Assembly: GCA_017936005.1 (NCBI GenBank)
Contig: JAGBGK010000043.1
Coordinates: 1-43,913, forward strand
Direction of reading: 5' to 3'
DNA length: 43,913 nt
From: Tidjanibacter sp.
GTDB taxonomy: Bacteria > Bacteroidota > Bacteroidia > Bacteroidales > Rikenellaceae
Shown: in pieces, positions 25,730 through 34,849 of the stretch
Position numbering within the stretch: the stretch's first letter is position 1
Layout of the letters: the number at the start of each line of letters is the position of its first letter
Position numbers and translations under genes: made by a program
Notes under the pieces: model-generated
Told to the model about the DNA's origin: nothing
The model's input: the letters and a program-made list of their open reading frames with translations, nothing else
The model's database searches: none

Positions 25730-27331
25730 CTACCAGCCATTGTTCTGTTCGAGCAGTTTGTTAAGACTCATCTCATAGTATGGGATGGGCCACAATACGT
25801 CGCGAGCCGACACATTGCTGTAATATTGGCGTGCGGCAACGTAGTAGCTGCTGGTGAAGCCCGAAGGAATGGTGGGATAGATATCTCTCATATTGTTGTA
25901 GAAGATACCCCAACGAATAAGGTCGTCCTTACGCAGCAACTCAAAGCCAAGTTCCAAAGGCCTCTCGGCACAGGCTGCATCATAGAGAGCCAAGCGGTCG
26001 CCCACCTCGGCATCCACTGCCTCGTTGGGAGTGTTGATATCCAAACCAAAGCCACGCCTGCGCACCTGATTAAGCAACTCGCCTGCGGCAGCAACCTCGT
26101 CGGCCGAACTGCTATCGTCGGCAGCCACAGCCTCGGCATACATCAGCAGCACGTCGGCATACCTCAACAAGGGGAAGTTGATGGGGGTGTAGTTCACACC
26201 TTTGGTGCCCAGCTCATAGGAGCGACGGAACTTACCGCAGCAACGAATCCAGGGGTTAGCACTCTGGTCCACCTGCTCTGCGCCACTTGCGGTGCTATAT
26301 GTAAATGGTGCAATGGTCCAATCCCTACGGGTATCCTCGGGGGAGAACATCTCGATGTAGGTCTGTGTGGCACGCAGTGCGCCGATGGAGATACCCAACT
26401 GCTCGTGTGCAGTGTTGCTGGACGACACCTGAATACCGTTGTCGCGGCCAACACGACCTGCCACCGACGAGTAGGAGGTCTCGTTGTTGCCCCAGAATTC
26501 CACCTCCCACATCGACTCTTTGATGTCGTACTTATCCTGGATGAGGTTGATGAAAATCTGCTCGTAGTCGGGGTTGAGAGCGTGCAGGCCACTGTCGATA
26601 ACCTTCTTGGCATAGGCCTTTGCGCGTGCATACATACCAATCTCCTCAACGGGTTTACCTGCCATATAGAGGCACACCCTTGCGAGAATACCATAGGCTG
26701 CCGTCTGCGAGATACGTCCTGCGCTCTCCACCTCGGTTGCGGTGGCGAGGGTGTTGACACACTCCGACATCTCGTTGATTACCTTCATATAGACATCGCG
26801 CTGTTTGGTCTGTGGCGTTTGCAGGTCGTTGAGGGCACACGACTCCACACTCTTGTCCATATAGGGCACATCGCCAAAGCGAATGGTGAGCATAAAGTGG
26901 AAATATGCCTTCAAGAAGCGAGCCTCCGAGCGTACCCTCTCGCGTTTCACCTCGTCCTCCATAGCTGCTCTGTCGAGGTTTTCGAGCAACAGGTTGGCAC
27001 GACTGATGCCGCTATACAGGGTTTTCCAATAGTTCTGAATCTTGGTGTCGGTAGTTACCACGTCGTAGTAACCCACCGTACCCTCGTCAGTGGTGTAGGC
27101 CTCATAGCCGATGTCGGCCGAAAGGCCCATACGAGCCAACATATCGCCACCATAGAGTTGTGTGGCACCCAGGGTGGCATAGATACCATTGAGTGCACAG
27201 TCGATATCCTGCTCGGTTTTGTAGGAATCTTCAATCAAAATAACGTCAGTAGGCTCAACGTCGAGCATACTACAACCGGTGGCACACACCAAAGCCACCA
27301 AAATTCCAAGTTTTGCAATCAAGTTTTTCAT
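25730..27331 (-). CDS. RagB/SusD-family outer-membrane lipoprotein
   Basis: A 533-residue SusD homologue (lipobox ATGCS near residue 20, then MLDVEPTDV). The N-terminal region has the tetratricopeptide-like helices typical of SusD (ALNGIYATLGATQLYGGD, then RSEARFLKAYFHFMLTIRFGDVPY near 132-155). The C-terminal part has YADVLLMYAEAV near 395, followed by LNQVRRRG and the ERPLELGFELLRKDDLIRWG block. SusD forms the lid over the SusC pore and captures oligosaccharide. It lies 25 bp after susC, as expected. Confidence 0.95.
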   Translation of the reverse strand: MKNLIAKLGILVALVCATGCSMLDVEPTDVILIEDSYKTEQDIDCALNGIYATLGATQLYGGDMLARMGLSADIGYEAYTTDEGTVGYYDVVTTDTKIQNYWKTLYSGISRANLLLENLDRAAMEDEVKRERVRSEARFLKAYFHFMLTIRFGDVPYMDKSVESCALNDLQTPQTKQRDVYMKVINEMSECVNTLATATEVESAGRISQTAAYGILARVCLYMAGKPVEEIGMYARAKAYAKKVIDSGLHALNPDYEQIFINLIQDKYDIKESMWEVEFWGNNETSYSSVAGRVGRDNGIQVSSSNTAHEQLGISIGALRATQTYIEMFSPEDTRRDWTIAPFTYSTASGAEQVDQSANPWIRCCGKFRRSYELGTKGVNYTPINFPLLRYADVLLMYAEAVAADDSSSADEVAAAGELLNQVRRRGFGLDINTPNEAVDAEVGDRLALYDAACAERPLELGFELLRKDDLIRWGIFYNNMRDIYPTIPSGFTSSYYVAARQYYSNVSARDVLWPIPYYEMSLNKLLEQNNGW

Positions 27332-27356
27332 AGCATTTCTCTGTTTTGATGGTTAA

Positions 27357-30300
27357 TTAGAATGTGAGATTAATGCCTGCGGTGTAGACTTTGTTACGCG
27401 CGTAGGCCGAATAGTCGAAGCCGGGAGTCAGAGCCGAGTGCTTGGTCGACACCTCGGGGTCCAAGCCCGAATAGTTGCTCCAAGTGTGGAGGTTCTGTCC
27501 CGAGATGAAAATCCTGAACGAGTCGATACCCATACGGGCTACCACACGGCGAGGCAGGTCGTAGGAGAGCTGAACGGTCTTCAGACGCAAGAACGAACCA
27601 TCCTCCAATGTGCGTGTGCTGTATATACCCCTGGGGCCCTGACCGCCGGGAGCAAAATTCTTACTCTCGGTATTCTGGGGAGTCCAGTGGTCGTTGTAGC
27701 TCTTGAATTGGTTGATGTTCTTGTTTGCGTAGTTACCCTCAAACATAATCCTGTTGGCGTTCATAATCTGGTTGCCATAGTTCCACTGGAAGAAGACGTT
27801 CAGAGTGAAGCCCTTGTAGATAAAGTTGTTGTTGAAACCACCAGCGTGGATAGGCAAGCAGCGGCCAATGACAACCATATCCTGGTCGTTGACGGTGCCG
27901 TCGCCATTCTGGTCAACATATTTGATGTGTCCGGGCTGAATCTGCTCCCTGGGGTCGCCATTGCCTGCAACCTCGTCTTTGAGGACATACTTACCACCCA
28001 TCACATTGAAATCGTCATAGCCATACACGCCGTCCCAAACCATACCATAGAACGATGCTACGGGACCGCCCAAGGAGGCGATGTAGAGGTTGGTGGCGTT
28101 GAAGTCACCGGTGAAGGATACCGATGAGAGAAGGTGCTCCTGGTCATCGGCAAGGCCCAACACGCGGCTGCGGTTGAAAGCGATGTTGAAGTCGCTGGTC
28201 CACATAAAGTTGCGAGTGCGAACATTGATGGTATTGAACGAGAACTCCAAACCCTCGTTGCTAATCTTACCCACGTTCTTGTAGGCTGTCGAGTAGCCCG
28301 AAGCATAGGGAATCTTGGCATTGAGCAACAAATCGTCGGTAATCTTACGGTAAAGGTCCACACGGAAGTTGAGTTTGTTGTTGAACATCGACATCTCATA
28401 ACCCAAGTCAATCTGTGTGGTGGTCTCCCAAGTGAGGTCCTTGTTACCGATGGCGTTGGGAGCCACAACCCAACTGGGAGTGCTGTTGTTGAAGGAGTAC
28501 CAGTCGCTGAGAGCCAACGATTGGTAGGCCACGAAGTCGCCCACGCGGTTATTACCGGTCTGACCATAGGAGAAGCTCAACTTGGCATCGTTGATGTTTT
28601 TGAACTTCTTCATCCAAGGCTCCTTGCTGATGCGCCAAGCCAAAGCAGCCGAAGGGAAGTAACCCCAGCGGTTTTCGGGGTGGAACTTCGACGAACCGTC
28701 GGCACGGAACGATACGGTCAGCAGATATTTCTGACGGTAGTTGTAGTTCACACGACCGAGGAACGAGAGGAGCCTATTGCTCGACAAGAGGGCTTTGGTC
28801 GAATAGGGAGTACCATCGTCCAAACCACTCATACCGAGGTTCTCATAGGGGAGGTTGATGCTGGTGAAACCATACCTGGTGGTATTGGTACCCTGCATAG
28901 TCACACCACCCAACACATCAATCGAGTGGTAGCGGTTGATTTTCTTCTTCCAAGTGAGGGTGTTCTCGTTCATCCAATCCTCGCGACCGATGAAGTTCCA
29001 CGAGCCGTTGACACCCTTATTGTTGTTAACGGTAGGATAGCCTTTGAAGGTGGAGCTGTTGTTGAACTCCTCGGCCTTCGTCTCTTTGTTGGTGTAGCCA
29101 CCCCTGACGGTGAGGCGGAGGCCTTTGGCCAGATCCCAATAGAGTGCGCCGTTGGCCATAAAGGTGCTAACGCCCGACACTTTGTGTTCGTTTTTGGCCG
29201 ACACCACGGGGCTCATTGTTGCCGACATCACACCATCATATTCGTCATCAAAGAGTTCATCCTCGTCAAACTGGCCATTGAGCCACACGGGACGGAACGC
29301 CCAGCACCTATACATAAGGTAGGAAGCGTAGGCATTGCTGTCCACCTGCTGCGACGAAGCGGTCTGACCGGAGGTTGTGGTCTGTGTGTAGTTCACATTC
29401 AGGTTGAGCCTCAACTTGTCGTTAATCTGCTGTGTGAAAGCAAAGCGGCCCTGCAACTTCTCATAGCCCGAAGCGATAATCACACCCTCTTGGTCGGCAT
29501 AGGAGCCGGAGATGGAGTATTTTGTATCCCTCGTACCGCCCGAGAGGCTGAGGTTGTGCATCTGGATAATACCATTGCGGAAGATTCTATCCTGCATATC
29601 GATAGCCTCAATGTTGCGGTAGTCCTCCAACGTACGGCCCATATTATTAAGATAGGTATCTTCGGCCGATGCGCTACGCTCCAATTGGTAGGCAACAAAG
29701 TCGTAGGCATCCATCATCTCCATATGTTTGGTCACCTGCTGGAAGCCCATTGTGCTACCATAGGTGATGGAGGGTTTGCCCTCGATACCTTTTTTGGTTT
29801 CGATAACGATAACGCCATTGGCTGCGCGCGAACCATAGATTGCCGTAGCCGAAGCGTCTTTCAGAATTACCATCGACTCGATGTCGACAGGGTTGATTGC
29901 TGCTGCGGAGAAATCCTCAATTGGGAAACCATCCACAACATAGAGTGGCGAGTTGCTCTGTGTGAGCGAGTTGGCACCACGAATAACGATGTCCATCTCC
30001 GAACCGGGCTGGCCATCGGCCGACGATACCTGCACACCAGCAACACGTCCTTGTAGCGACTGGTCGAAGGTGAGGGTTGGTGCTTTCAGCATATCGTGTA
30101 GTTTCACGTTGGTAACAGCACCCGTAACATCTTTGATGCTCTGGCGACCATAACCGACCTCAACAACGATATCCTCAATCATCTGAGCATCGTCCTTCAT
30201 TGTTACAACAATGCGCGACTGCTTACCCACGGGGCAGGTGTAGTCGGCATAGCCGAGGTAGCTGAATGTGAGATTATCGGACGGTTTTGCAACAATCGAA

Positions 30301-30488
30301 AACTCACCATTGCGATTGGTGGAAGTACCCACAGCGGAATTCTCAACCATTACGGTCACGCCCACCAACGGGTTACCACTCATATCTATCACCTGACCTG
30401 TGATAATACCCTTCTGTGCAAACACCGCACTCGATAGGGCCACAGCAATCAGTGTGAGAAACAGATGTTTAGTAAATGTTTTCATCAA
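27357..30488 (-). CDS. SusC/RagA-family TonB-linked outer-membrane transporter
   Basis: 1043 residues with a signal peptide (cleavage near AVFAQ, residue 25), a carboxypeptidase-like regulatory domain (ITGQVIDMSGNPLVGVTVMVENS, about 29-110), a plug (about 115-230, with VDGFPIEDFSAAAINPVDIESMVILKDASATAIYGSRAANGV) and a 22-strand barrel ending in AGINLTF with the aromatic C-terminus. It imports glycan fragments using TonB energy together with the SusD that follows. No N-terminal STN domain is present, so no anti-sigma signalling is expected, in keeping with LacI control. A GC-rich hairpin precedes its start codon (30510-30537). Confidence 0.96.
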   Translation of the reverse strand: MMKTFTKHLFLTLIAVALSSAVFAQKGIITGQVIDMSGNPLVGVTVMVENSAVGTSTNRNGEFSIVAKPSDNLTFSYLGYADYTCPVGKQSRIVVTMKDDAQMIEDIVVEVGYGRQSIKDVTGAVTNVKLHDMLKAPTLTFDQSLQGRVAGVQVSSADGQPGSEMDIVIRGANSLTQSNSPLYVVDGFPIEDFSAAAINPVDIESMVILKDASATAIYGSRAANGVIVIETKKGIEGKPSITYGSTMGFQQVTKHMEMMDAYDFVAYQLERSASAEDTYLNNMGRTLEDYRNIEAIDMQDRIFRNGIIQMHNLSLSGGTRDTKYSISGSYADQEGVIIASGYEKLQGRFAFTQQINDKLRLNLNVNYTQTTTSGQTASSQQVDSNAYASYLMYRCWAFRPVWLNGQFDEDELFDDEYDGVMSATMSPVVSAKNEHKVSGVSTFMANGALYWDLAKGLRLTVRGGYTNKETKAEEFNNSSTFKGYPTVNNNKGVNGSWNFIGREDWMNENTLTWKKKINRYHSIDVLGGVTMQGTNTTRYGFTSINLPYENLGMSGLDDGTPYSTKALLSSNRLLSFLGRVNYNYRQKYLLTVSFRADGSSKFHPENRWGYFPSAALAWRISKEPWMKKFKNINDAKLSFSYGQTGNNRVGDFVAYQSLALSDWYSFNNSTPSWVVAPNAIGNKDLTWETTTQIDLGYEMSMFNNKLNFRVDLYRKITDDLLLNAKIPYASGYSTAYKNVGKISNEGLEFSFNTINVRTRNFMWTSDFNIAFNRSRVLGLADDQEHLLSSVSFTGDFNATNLYIASLGGPVASFYGMVWDGVYGYDDFNVMGGKYVLKDEVAGNGDPREQIQPGHIKYVDQNGDGTVNDQDMVVIGRCLPIHAGGFNNNFIYKGFTLNVFFQWNYGNQIMNANRIMFEGNYANKNINQFKSYNDHWTPQNTESKNFAPGGQGPRGIYSTRTLEDGSFLRLKTVQLSYDLPRRVVARMGIDSFRIFISGQNLHTWSNYSGLDPEVSTKHSALTPGFDYSAYARNKVYTAGINLTF

Positions 30489-30509
30489 GCAACAAGGTTC
30501 TTAGGTAAT

Positions 30510-30537
30510 GGGGTGGGCACACAAGGGCTCCCACCCC
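30510..30537 (-). promoter_or_regulatory. Intercistronic GC-rich hairpin between fucI and susC
   Basis: Perfect 8-bp stem GGGGTGGG (30510-30517) with CCCACCCC (30530-30537) and a 12-nt loop, 22 nt upstream of the susC ATG and 12 nt after the fucI stop codon. No T-run follows, so it is more likely an mRNA processing or stabilising element than a terminator. Confidence 0.55.
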
Positions 30538-30549
30538 ACCGGTTTTAGT

Positions 30550-32322
30550 TTATTTGTAGATAGGACCATAGTTGGCGCAAGCACGGTAGTCGGCACCCTC
30601 TGCGTCCATACCAAATGCGCTCCAAGCCGAAGGACGGAAAATCTTCTCGGCGGGCACATTGTGCATACATACAGGGATACGCAACATCGAAGCCAGCGTA
30701 ATGAGGTCTGCACCAACGTGACCATAGGTGATAGCACCGTGGTTAGCGCCCCAATTGTTCATCACGTCATAGACGCTCTTGAAGGGGCCTTCGCCTGTCA
30801 GACGGGGTGCGAAATATGTGGTAGGCCACGAGGGGTCGGTCCTCCAATCGATGTGGTTGTGAATCTCCTCGTCCACGCCAACAGCCCAACCCTCGGCAAT
30901 CTGCAACACGGGGCCCTGGCCCTTGATGAGGTTCAAACGGCACATTGTAACGGGCATATCGCCTTTGGTGTAGAACTTCGACGAGAAGCCACCACCACGC
31001 ATATACTCCCTACCTGCGGGGTGCCAAGTGGTTGCCTTCAAGCACTCCTCGGCCTCCTCCTCGCTAATCTCCCAATAGGGTTTCATCACGGGCTCGCCCT
31101 CTGCGTTCTTCTGACGACCGGTAGCGTCGAGGGCCGACGAGCCGGAGTTGATAAGGTGGATAACACCACCGGCAGCCCTACCGGTGAGCTCCTTACCGGT
31201 TGCAGCCTTCACTGCCTCGGGGCTCCAATAGGTACGCACATCGGAGAAGAGCTGAGCCTGGTTGGTCAGAAGGTGCATCAACAACATCGAAGCACCGTTG
31301 AGGGTGTCGTTCTCGGTTGCGAAGGTGTAGGCCTCACGGATGCCGTTCCAGTCGAACGACGAGTTGAGGATTGCCTCCGAGAAGTCGCCGTCGGGACGGA
31401 AATCGGTCCACTGACGCTGGCCCTGGAAACCACCTGCGATAGCGTTGTGGCCCATAGCCTCCTCCTCAAAGCCCATCTCGGCCAAGCGGGGGTTACCAAC
31501 CATAAGGTCGCGGAAGATGATGGTCATCTTCACAACATACTCCCACACATTGTCTTTCTCCTCGCGCGAGTAGTGGAGGTGCTCGGGATTGAGGTCTTTA
31601 CCCTCGTTCACCTTGCAGTATTTCTCGGTCCAAGCCATAGCTTTCTCAAACTCCTCGTGGTCGTAGATACCAAGCTCGATACGACGAGCAATCTCCGAGC
31701 AATCTACATACTCGCTACGCATACCGAGGTAGTCCTGGAAGAAGTCGGGGTCGGGCATAGAGCCTGCGATACCCATCGACACCGAACCAATGTTGAGATA
31801 GGACTTACCCTTCATCTCCATAACAGCCACCGCTGCCCTACCGAAGCGGAGCAATTTCTCCTCCACGTCGGGGGTAATGCTGTTGTCGTCAACATCCTGA
31901 ACATCGTGGCCATAGATACCGAATGCGGGCAGACCCTTCTGGTTGTGACCTGCGAGGGCCGAAGCCAGATACACTGCACCGGGCCTCTGGGTTTTGTTGA
32001 AGCCCCAGATAGCTTTGGGCATCAGAGGATCCATATCGATGGTCTCCGAGCCGTAGCACCAGCAGGGGGTTACCGACAAAACAGCACCAACATTGTTCAC
32101 CGAGAACTTCTCGGTTGCCATTGCAGCCTCGGCCACGCCACCGATGGTACGGTCGGCGATAACGCACTGTACGGGAGTACCATCGCTGTAACGGAGTTTC
32201 TCCGAATAGAGTTTTGCAACGCTCTCGGCCATACCCATAGTCATCTCTTCGAGCGACTCACGGATACCGCCCCTACGGCCATCGATAATGGGGCGAATAC
32301 CAATTTTAGGATAGTTTTTCAT
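30550..32322 (-). CDS. fucI: L-fucose isomerase
   Basis: A 590-residue cytoplasmic isomerase, matching the E. coli enzyme in length. It converts L-fucose to L-fuculose and, in the known family, D-arabinose to D-ribulose. The metal-site residues are present: Glu in ATENDTLNG (about 336), Asp in LFSDVRTYW (24 residues later, as in the family) and His in [11 protein letters not shown] (about 525). Conserved blocks [12 protein letters not shown] and [14 protein letters not shown] confirm the family. The start at 32322 ([11 protein letters not shown]) was chosen; 20 further in-frame codons upstream would overlap the symporter gene. No fuculose-1-phosphate aldolase gene is nearby; an AraB-type kinase lies at 41021. 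Confidence 0.95.
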   Translation of the reverse strand: MKNYPKIGIRPIIDGRRGGIRESLEEMTMGMAESVAKLYSEKLRYSDGTPVQCVIADRTIGGVAEAAMATEKFSVNNVGAVLSVTPCWCYGSETIDMDPLMPKAIWGFNKTQRPGAVYLASALAGHNQKGLPAFGIYGHDVQDVDDNSITPDVEEKLLRFGRAAVAVMEMKGKSYLNIGSVSMGIAGSMPDPDFFQDYLGMRSEYVDCSEIARRIELGIYDHEEFEKAMAWTEKYCKVNEGKDLNPEHLHYSREEKDNVWEYVVKMTIIFRDLMVGNPRLAEMGFEEEAMGHNAIAGGFQGQRQWTDFRPDGDFSEAILNSSFDWNGIREAYTFATENDTLNGASMLLMHLLTNQAQLFSDVRTYWSPEAVKAATGKELTGRAAGGVIHLINSGSSALDATGRQKNAEGEPVMKPYWEISEEEAEECLKATTWHPAGREYMRGGGFSSKFYTKGDMPVTMCRLNLIKGQGPVLQIAEGWAVGVDEEIHNHIDWRTDPSWPTTYFAPRLTGEGPFKSVYDVMNNWGANHGAITYGHVGADLITLASMLRIPVCMHNVPAEKIFRPSAWSAFGMDAEGADYRACANYGPIYK

Positions 32323-32357
32323 CTTTGATATAGTTTTTTTCAATGTATTTCTTTGTG

Positions 32358-33836
32358 CTATTTTTTGCAGCAGCATTTGCACTTCTTATCAAACAGGAGT
32401 GTCAGCAGGAAGCCAACCAACATAATCACCGTGGTACCGAATACGATGGCGAGTTTGCCATTGATTGCGGGCTCGGCGGAGGTTACCTGCATCAGAGCAA
32501 TCCAAATCACAACCAACATACCTGCAACGGCTGCGGTGATGGAGGCTGCACGGTTGGGCTTGCGGGCGATGAGGGTGAGCAAGAAGAGGCCCAACACACC
32601 ACCGCTGAAAATCGAAGCCAGAGTCCACCAAGCGTCCAATACGCCGTCAACCTGCATCATAAGGATACCGATGATGATACCAACGATACCCACGATGAGC
32701 GAGGTGAGGTAGAGGGTTTTCATATCCTTCTTATCGTTACGCTCCTTCTTGCTGAAATGCTGAACGAAGTCGCTGAGCACGATGGTTGCCGAGGAGTTGA
32801 TACTTGTTGCCACAGTACTCATACCTGCCGAGAAGATGGCGGCAATCACAAGACCGGTGATACCGGTGGGCAGACCGTGGACAATGAAATATGGGAACAC
32901 CTCATCGGCTTTGGTACCTGCGGGCAGCAAGTCGGGCTGTGCCTGATAGTAGGAGAAGAGGGCGGTACCGATGAATACGAAAATCAACGATACGGGAACA
33001 TAGAGCAACGAACCGAACATTGTGGACTTAACGGCCTCTTTGGTCGATTTGGTAGTCATATACCTCTGTACGTAGTTCTGGTCGATACCGTAGTTGTTCA
33101 TATTGGTGAACAAACCATACAACAGCAGCACCCAGAAGGTCGACTCGCTCAACGATGCACCGAAGCTACCGAGGCTGAACTTGTTGTGCTCGGCAGCAAT
33201 CTGGAACAACTGGCCGGGGCCCTCGGGCATACCGAAGATGAGGATACCGGCACAAACCACTGCACCAACGATGAGGATGATACCCTGAATGGCGTCGGTC
33301 CAAACCACAGCAGCGATACCACCGAGCAGGGTGTAAACCATTGTCACAACGCCTGTTACTATGATGATGGTCTGAATGTCCCAGCCGAACATTTTGTTGA
33401 TGGGCAGAGCCAACAGCAACAAGATGGAACCAATGCGGCAAACCTGGGTGAGGAGGTAGCAAATCGAAGCATAGCAACGAGCCCAATAGCCAAACTTGGT
33501 TTCGAGGTAGTGGTAGGCCGACACGCTGTTCACGCCCCTATAAAGAGGAATGAAAATCTTGGCCGCCAGGATGGTTGCAAAGGGAATCGAAATACTGAAC
33601 ACAAAGGGACTCCAATTGCCCTTGAAGGCGTCGCCAGGGAGGCCCAAGAAGCTGATACTGCTCACGAAGGTTGCGAAGATACTCATACCCACAACCCACG
33701 AAGGCAGGCTACCCTCCGCTTTGGTGAATGCGGCACTGCTCTTGCGGCTCTTGAAGTAGAACGAGCAACCAAACAGCGCAACGCCACCAACGAAGATGAA
33801 AAATACTAAATAGTCAAGAAAGGTAATCTCGGTCAT
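32358..33836 (-). CDS. Sodium:solute symporter (SSS family)
   Basis: A 492-residue inner-membrane transporter with about 13 hydrophobic helices, starting [23 protein letters not shown]. Family features include [14 protein letters not shown] in helix 2 and [22 protein letters not shown] in helix 8, where the sodium-binding Ser/Thr residues lie. SSS carriers in such loci import the released monosaccharide with sodium; some members carry sialic acid and others hexoses, and the substrate cannot be read here. It ends in a Cys/Lys-rich tail (KKCKCCCKK). It sits between the aldolase and fucI genes, gaps 55 and 35 bp. Confidence 0.92.
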   Translation of the reverse strand: MTEITFLDYLVFFIFVGGVALFGCSFYFKSRKSSAAFTKAEGSLPSWVVGMSIFATFVSSISFLGLPGDAFKGNWSPFVFSISIPFATILAAKIFIPLYRGVNSVSAYHYLETKFGYWARCYASICYLLTQVCRIGSILLLLALPINKMFGWDIQTIIIVTGVVTMVYTLLGGIAAVVWTDAIQGIILIVGAVVCAGILIFGMPEGPGQLFQIAAEHNKFSLGSFGASLSESTFWVLLLYGLFTNMNNYGIDQNYVQRYMTTKSTKEAVKSTMFGSLLYVPVSLIFVFIGTALFSYYQAQPDLLPAGTKADEVFPYFIVHGLPTGITGLVIAAIFSAGMSTVATSINSSATIVLSDFVQHFSKKERNDKKDMKTLYLTSLIVGIVGIIIGILMMQVDGVLDAWWTLASIFSGGVLGLFLLTLIARKPNRAASITAAVAGMLVVIWIALMQVTSAEPAINGKLAIVFGTTVIMLVGFLLTLLFDKKCKCCCKK

Positions 33837-33891
33837 ATCTCTCGGTCTTTTGTTTACCTATTTATATATTATATATACTACACAAAAATGA

Positions 33892-34806
33892 CTATGCGTT
33901 CTTAACCTCTGCGCCGAGTGCCTTCAAAGCCTCTGCAACTTTTGCACGCTCCTCTGCGCCGAACTTACGGTAGGGCCAAGCCAGGTGGTCGTTGCAGTAG
34001 CCCAGCAGCGATGCTGCACACTTAACGCCTTTCAGGTAGCTCGAACCATACTTACCAACGCTGTAAATGGTGGTGCTGATGGCCATAATCTGTTTCTGCA
34101 ACTCCTTAACCTTCTCCACATCCTGAGCAACGGCTGCGTTGTACATTGCAACATAGAGTTCGGGAAACATATTGGCACCACCGTTCACGCCACCATCCAT
34201 ACCGTGCAATACGGCCTCACCGGTAAGCTCCTCGGGACCAACATAGAGTGCAAAGTCGGGCATATCACGCAACAGATATTTCACACTGTTGAGGTAGGTC
34301 ATATTGTGCGACGAGTCCTTCAAGCCAACGATGTTGGGGTGCTGTGCGAGTGCAACAACAGTCTTTGCCTCCAAGAAGACCTTCACGTTCGAAGGCATAT
34401 TGTAGATGTAGAGAGGCAGACACACCTTGTCGGCCAACTCGGTGTAGTACTCGATGAGTTCCTGCTGCGAGGGAGCATAGTAGTAGGGTGCAGCGGCAAC
34501 AACACCAACAGCGCCACACTCTTTTGCCTTCTCGGCCAACTTAACGCTCTCGGCAAGGGATGTGTCGGTGATACCTACCAACACGGGAATCCTACCGGCA
34601 ACTGCGCCACATACCAACTCTACGAACTCATAGCGGCACTTGTAGGAGAGGCTCTGGGCCTCGCCGGTAGTACCGAGAATGAAGATTGCGTGCACACCTG
34701 CACCAATCATATTCTCAACCAAATTCTTTGCACCCTCAACGTCGAGAACATCATCATCGAGCAGAGGGGTGATCATAGGAGGAATAATACCCTGAATCTT
34801 TTTCAT
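33892..34806 (-). CDS. DapA/NanA-superfamily pyruvate-type aldolase
   Basis: A 304-residue class I aldolase (TIM barrel). Visible motifs: LGTTGEAQSL near 43-52 (carboxylate-binding loop), the catalytic Tyr in YIYNMP near 136, and the Schiff-base Lys in GLKDSS near 163. The YNVPSRTG motif of true dihydrodipicolinate synthases is replaced by YNMPSNVKV, so lysine synthesis is unlikely. The context (acetylesterase, SSS symporter, sialidase-like protein) suggests cleavage of N-acetylneuraminate or another 2-keto-3-deoxy sugar acid to pyruvate, but no nanE epimerase is present. The start at 34806 (MKKIQGIIPPMITPLL) was chosen over an upstream Met because the extra 31 codons are not family-like. Confidence 0.85.
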   Translation of the reverse strand: MKKIQGIIPPMITPLLDDDVLDVEGAKNLVENMIGAGVHAIFILGTTGEAQSLSYKCRYEFVELVCGAVAGRIPVLVGITDTSLAESVKLAEKAKECGAVGVVAAAPYYYAPSQQELIEYYTELADKVCLPLYIYNMPSNVKVFLEAKTVVALAQHPNIVGLKDSSHNMTYLNSVKYLLRDMPDFALYVGPEELTGEAVLHGMDGGVNGGANMFPELYVAMYNAAVAQDVEKVKELQKQIMAISTTIYSVGKYGSSYLKGVKCAASLLGYCNDHLAWPYRKFGAEERAKVAEALKALGAEVKNA

Positions 34807-34849
34807 CGCTTTTTTGTTTTTTTTAGTGTTTGTAAATCTATCTATTTTC

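Noticed and set aside
21208..34806. Calling the locus a sialic acid operon outright
   Set aside because: The sialidase-like, acetylesterase and aldolase genes fit, but the FRIP motif, nanE and an N-acetylmannosamine kinase are missing, and fucI with an AraB-type kinase points to another sugar.
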